Shown: in pieces, positions 61,635 through 64,000 of the stretch | How positions within the stretch are numbered: position 1 is the stretch's first letter | How the letters are laid out: each line of letters starts with the position of its first letter | Source of the DNA: Halorhabdus amylolytica | GTDB lineage: Archaea; Halobacteriota; Halobacteria; Halobacteriales; Haloarculaceae | Direction: 5' to 3' | DNA: 64,000 nucleotides | Assembly (NCBI RefSeq): GCF_004944975.1 | Contig: NZ_SPQG01000006.1 | Span: 107,684-171,683, forward strand | The notes under the pieces: generated by a model | The model's input: the letters and a program-made list of their open reading frames with translations, nothing else | What the model was told of the DNA's origin: nothing | Database searches by the model: none | Made by a program: the position numbers and the translations under genes

Positions 61635-63917
61635 ATGACAGGAAACGACGCTTCCGACGGCTATCATCCAGGCCCGCCGCGGTTTCTCCAACTCGGCGAA
61701 AGCATCGTCGATCCGATCTTCGTCGACATGGCCCACGGCTACGACAGGGACAACCTCGCGCCCACGATCGCCGGGACGCCCGAACGCGACCCCGATCCCT
61801 ACGAGAAGGGGGATTTCGTCTGGCGACTGCGCGAAAAGCCCGACGGTAGCAAGGCAGGCCTGGAGTACGCGCCGACGCCTTTCGAGGAAGACGCCGACCA
61901 GTACGACGAGGGGAATCACAACACCGCCGAGTTCGAACCGGACGTGCCGGGAACCTACGTTTTCGAGCTTGACGCACCCGACGGCACGCACGAGCTGACG
62001 ATAAAGGTGTTCCCGCCGCCGGTCACCGAGGACGGCGTCGAGTTGTTCGACATCGAAGGTGAACTCCCGACCGACGCCCGAGAGACGACCGGTGGGCCGC
62101 CCCGGATCGAACTCGACGGGCACTACGACGCCGACGCCGACGAGTTCGTCGTCGAATCGAACCCGGAACTCGCGCCGGATAGCTACGCAGTCCCCGAAGA
62201 TCTCGACGTGTCGTTCCTCCCGCACGACGCCGCGGTGCTCGATCGGGAGGATCTCGTCATCGAGGGGACGACCGTCCGCGTGCCTGTCGAGGTGCTGGAC
62301 GGACCGACCCGACTGTTCGCGGCCCCCTACGACGGCGTGCGACTGGGCATGACAGACGAGATCGTCTTCGATCCGGACGCCGGGACGGTCGAACTTCCCA
62401 ACCGGCCGCCCGAGTGGATCGAGGACGTCGTCGTCTACGAGATCTTCACGCGGTCGTTCGCCGGCGAGAAGGGGGCGACGGACTTCGAATTCCTCACTGG
62501 GAAGGTCGATTACCTCGCCGACCTGGGTGTCGATCTCGTCTGGCTGACGCCGATCGTCCCCGCCTGGAGCGGGTCGGTCGATACCCCGCCGGGCGGCCCC
62601 CACGGCTACGACGCCAGCGACTACTTCGCCGTCGCGGAAGACCTCGGCACTATCGCGGACTTCGAACGCTTTGTCCAAGCGTGTCACGACCACGATATCA
62701 AGGTGGCCTTCGATCTGGTGGTCAATCACGCCGGCTGGGAACACGACTCCTGGCAGGACACGATCGCCGACCTGGGTGACGATCCCGAAGATCCCTATGC
62801 GTTCCCCGAGGTCGACGCCTGGGACACCGACTCGCCGTATTTCGACTGGTTCGACCGCCAATCCCGGACCAACGGCATCGACGCAACACCGGCCCAGACG
62901 AGTTTCTTCGACGTTCGGCTGCATCCGAACCTCAACTTCGGCAACCTCGCGCTGCGGGAGCACATCCTTGCAGTCGTGGACTTCTGGTCGGACACTGTCG
63001 ACGCGTTCCGGTGTGACATCGCGTGGGGCGTCCCCCACTCCTTCTGGAAGGAGGCCCGGCGGTTGACGCGGGGCAAGGACGACGCGTTCCTGTGGCTCGA
63101 CGAGTCGATCCCGCGGATTCCGGAGATGAGTCAGTCCGAGTTCGATCTGCACTTCGACTCGACGGAGTTCATGCGAACTGCCCACGCCGTCGCCAGGGGT
63201 GAACGGCCGCCCGGGGACCTTATCGGCGCGATCGAGACGCGACAAAACGACGGCTTTCCAGCGTACACGCGGATCATCAACTCCACGGAGAACCACGACG
63301 AGTCCAGGCTCTACTACGAGGCGAAGGCCCACGGACACCGAGGGGATCCCGCTGTGGCCCAGCGCGCGGCGCTGGCCGCGGCGTTCACGCTCCCGGGTGT
63401 TCCCTTCCTCTACTACGGCCAAGAGCGACTCATCACCGAGTACGGAGAGCGTCGGGAGAGCCCCTACTTCGGCCGCGACGATCAGACGGGGGACATCAAG
63501 GCCGATCCGTACAAACGCGCGTTCATGAACTGGGAGGAGTACGACGAGGACCATTTCGAGTTCGTCTCGAACCTGATCGACCTCTACCACGACTCGCCGG
63601 TGCTTGGTCCCGGGGCGGACCTCGTTCGGGAGGCCCACCGGACCGAGGCCGGAAACGACGTGCTGGTGTTCGGCCGCGACGCGGGGGAGGAGAAACGAGT
63701 GGTCGTGATCAACTTCGCCGACCATCCCCACTGGATCGACCTTCGACTGCCGGTCGACACGTACGATCTGTTCACCGGCGAAGACTTACTCGTCGATCGC
63801 TCTGACGACGCAGTGACGGTCGAAGTCGGGACGCTCGCCGTCTTCGAGACGCCGACGCTGTTCGATCAGGGCCACAATCACTGGCACCAGGGCGAGCCGC
63901 TGCCGAACGATTCGTGA
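61635..63917 (+). CDS. GH13 glycoside hydrolase, larger homologue
   Basis: A 760-residue GH13 enzyme without a signal peptide. Its N-terminal Ig-like part (YHPGPPRFLQLGES, then EFEPDVPGTYVFELDAPDGTHE) is a close relative of that in the divergent gene, but is longer by a charged insert, and the Ser/Gly linker is missing. The barrel starts near residue 262; catalytic residues are Asp461 (AFRCDIAWG), Glu490 (LWLDESIP) and Asp555 (STENHDESR). Likely function is intracellular maltodextrin hydrolysis or transglycosylation. The ATG at 61635 is preferred over upstream TTG/GTG codons. Confidence 0.88.
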   Translation: MTGNDASDGYHPGPPRFLQLGESIVDPIFVDMAHGYDRDNLAPTIAGTPERDPDPYEKGDFVWRLREKPDGSKAGLEYAPTPFEEDADQYDEGNHNTAEFEPDVPGTYVFELDAPDGTHELTIKVFPPPVTEDGVELFDIEGELPTDARETTGGPPRIELDGHYDADADEFVVESNPELAPDSYAVPEDLDVSFLPHDAAVLDREDLVIEGTTVRVPVEVLDGPTRLFAAPYDGVRLGMTDEIVFDPDAGTVELPNRPPEWIEDVVVYEIFTRSFAGEKGATDFEFLTGKVDYLADLGVDLVWLTPIVPAWSGSVDTPPGGPHGYDASDYFAVAEDLGTIADFERFVQACHDHDIKVAFDLVVNHAGWEHDSWQDTIADLGDDPEDPYAFPEVDAWDTDSPYFDWFDRQSRTNGIDATPAQTSFFDVRLHPNLNFGNLALREHILAVVDFWSDTVDAFRCDIAWGVPHSFWKEARRLTRGKDDAFLWLDESIPRIPEMSQSEFDLHFDSTEFMRTAHAVARGERPPGDLIGAIETRQNDGFPAYTRIINSTENHDESRLYYEAKAHGHRGDPAVAQRAALAAAFTLPGVPFLYYGQERLITEYGERRESPYFGRDDQTGDIKADPYKRAFMNWEEYDEDHFEFVSNLIDLYHDSPVLGPGADLVREAHRTEAGNDVLVFGRDAGEEKRVVVINFADHPHWIDLRLPVDTYDLFTGEDLLVDRSDDAVTVEVGTLAVFETPTLFDQGHNHWHQGEPLPNDS

Positions 63918-64000
63918 GACGGGCTGTCGTTCAGCAGCGCTGTTGGACTATCTTGATTCAGCGAGAGAATGCCGCCCTTCCCGCGAAGGACGAGCGTTCC

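Noticed and set aside
61599..63731. 710-codon minus-strand frame opposite the larger GH13 gene
   Set aside because: Antisense reading of a clear GH13 gene; no recognisable domain.
1..64000. tRNA, rRNA and CRISPR arrays
   Set aside because: No cloverleaf-like T-arm sequence with matching stems, no conserved rRNA stretch and no regularly spaced repeat-spacer pattern was seen by eye in the intergenic regions.

Overview
The window is haloarchaeal chromosomal DNA. The proteins are acidic, coding GC is high, exported proteins carry Tat-type RR signal peptides, AT-rich TATA elements often lie about 20-40 bp from start codons, and typical haloarchaeal families are present (CetZ, Hef, ArgX-type arginine synthesis, DUF2617, DUF7554-like and DUF7556-like small proteins). 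The number of alpha-glucan enzymes would fit a polysaccharide-using genus such as Halorhabdus, but that placement is an inference.

Layout. 0-18 kb: a partial secreted protein, CetZ1, a GT87-type membrane glycosyltransferase, an NDUFA9-like SDR, an SDR/MFS/cupin group, a Tat-secreted alpha-amylase, a UspA/amino-acid permease pair, a PiT phosphate transporter, the Hef helicase-nuclease, a polyprenol-kinase-like membrane protein, glycyl-tRNA synthetase and a CBS protein. 18-23 kb: a small conserved protein, a SerA-like protein that has lost its catalytic residues, threonine synthase and a VapBC-type toxin-antitoxin pair. 23.2-32 kb: a tightly packed arginine operon read leftwards, argG-argH-(44-codon ORF)-argX-argC-argB-argD-argE-argF, using the LysW/ArgW carrier route but without a recognisable carrier gene in place. 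32.2-34 kb: an IS1341-type tnpB element broken by a 52-bp double-hairpin insertion. 34-35.3 kb: an AT-rich patch with a Tat-exported protein and a small membrane protein. 35.4-39.7 kb: a 2H phosphoesterase, a site-2-protease-like M50/CBS protein and a Ski2-like helicase. 39.7-46.3 kb: a compact set comprising a pentapeptide-repeat/K+-channel fusion, DUF2617, a membrane-anchored aminopropyltransferase homologue, a His/Gly-rich lipoprotein and a zinc-ribbon protein. 46.4-48.3 kb: an SLC13/RCK transporter. 48.5-52.1 kb: glucan phosphorylase and 4-alpha-glucanotransferase. 52.1-59.4 kb: a gene-poor AT-rich region with an IS6-family relic and an IclR/enolase-superfamily dehydratase/GntP sugar-acid module. 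59.4-64 kb: two divergent GH13 enzymes.

How genes work together. Secreted amylase, GH13 enzymes, MalQ and GlgP make a route from starch-like glucans to glucose-1-phosphate. The arg genes form a complete biosynthetic line except for the carrier. The 53.8-58.4 kb genes look like regulator, dehydratase and importer for one aldonate-type sugar acid. The 39.7-46.3 kb genes resemble bacterial envelope-stress groups pairing polyamine synthase homologues with ion channels, and are the best candidate for an uncharacterised system. No tRNA, rRNA or CRISPR array was recognised.
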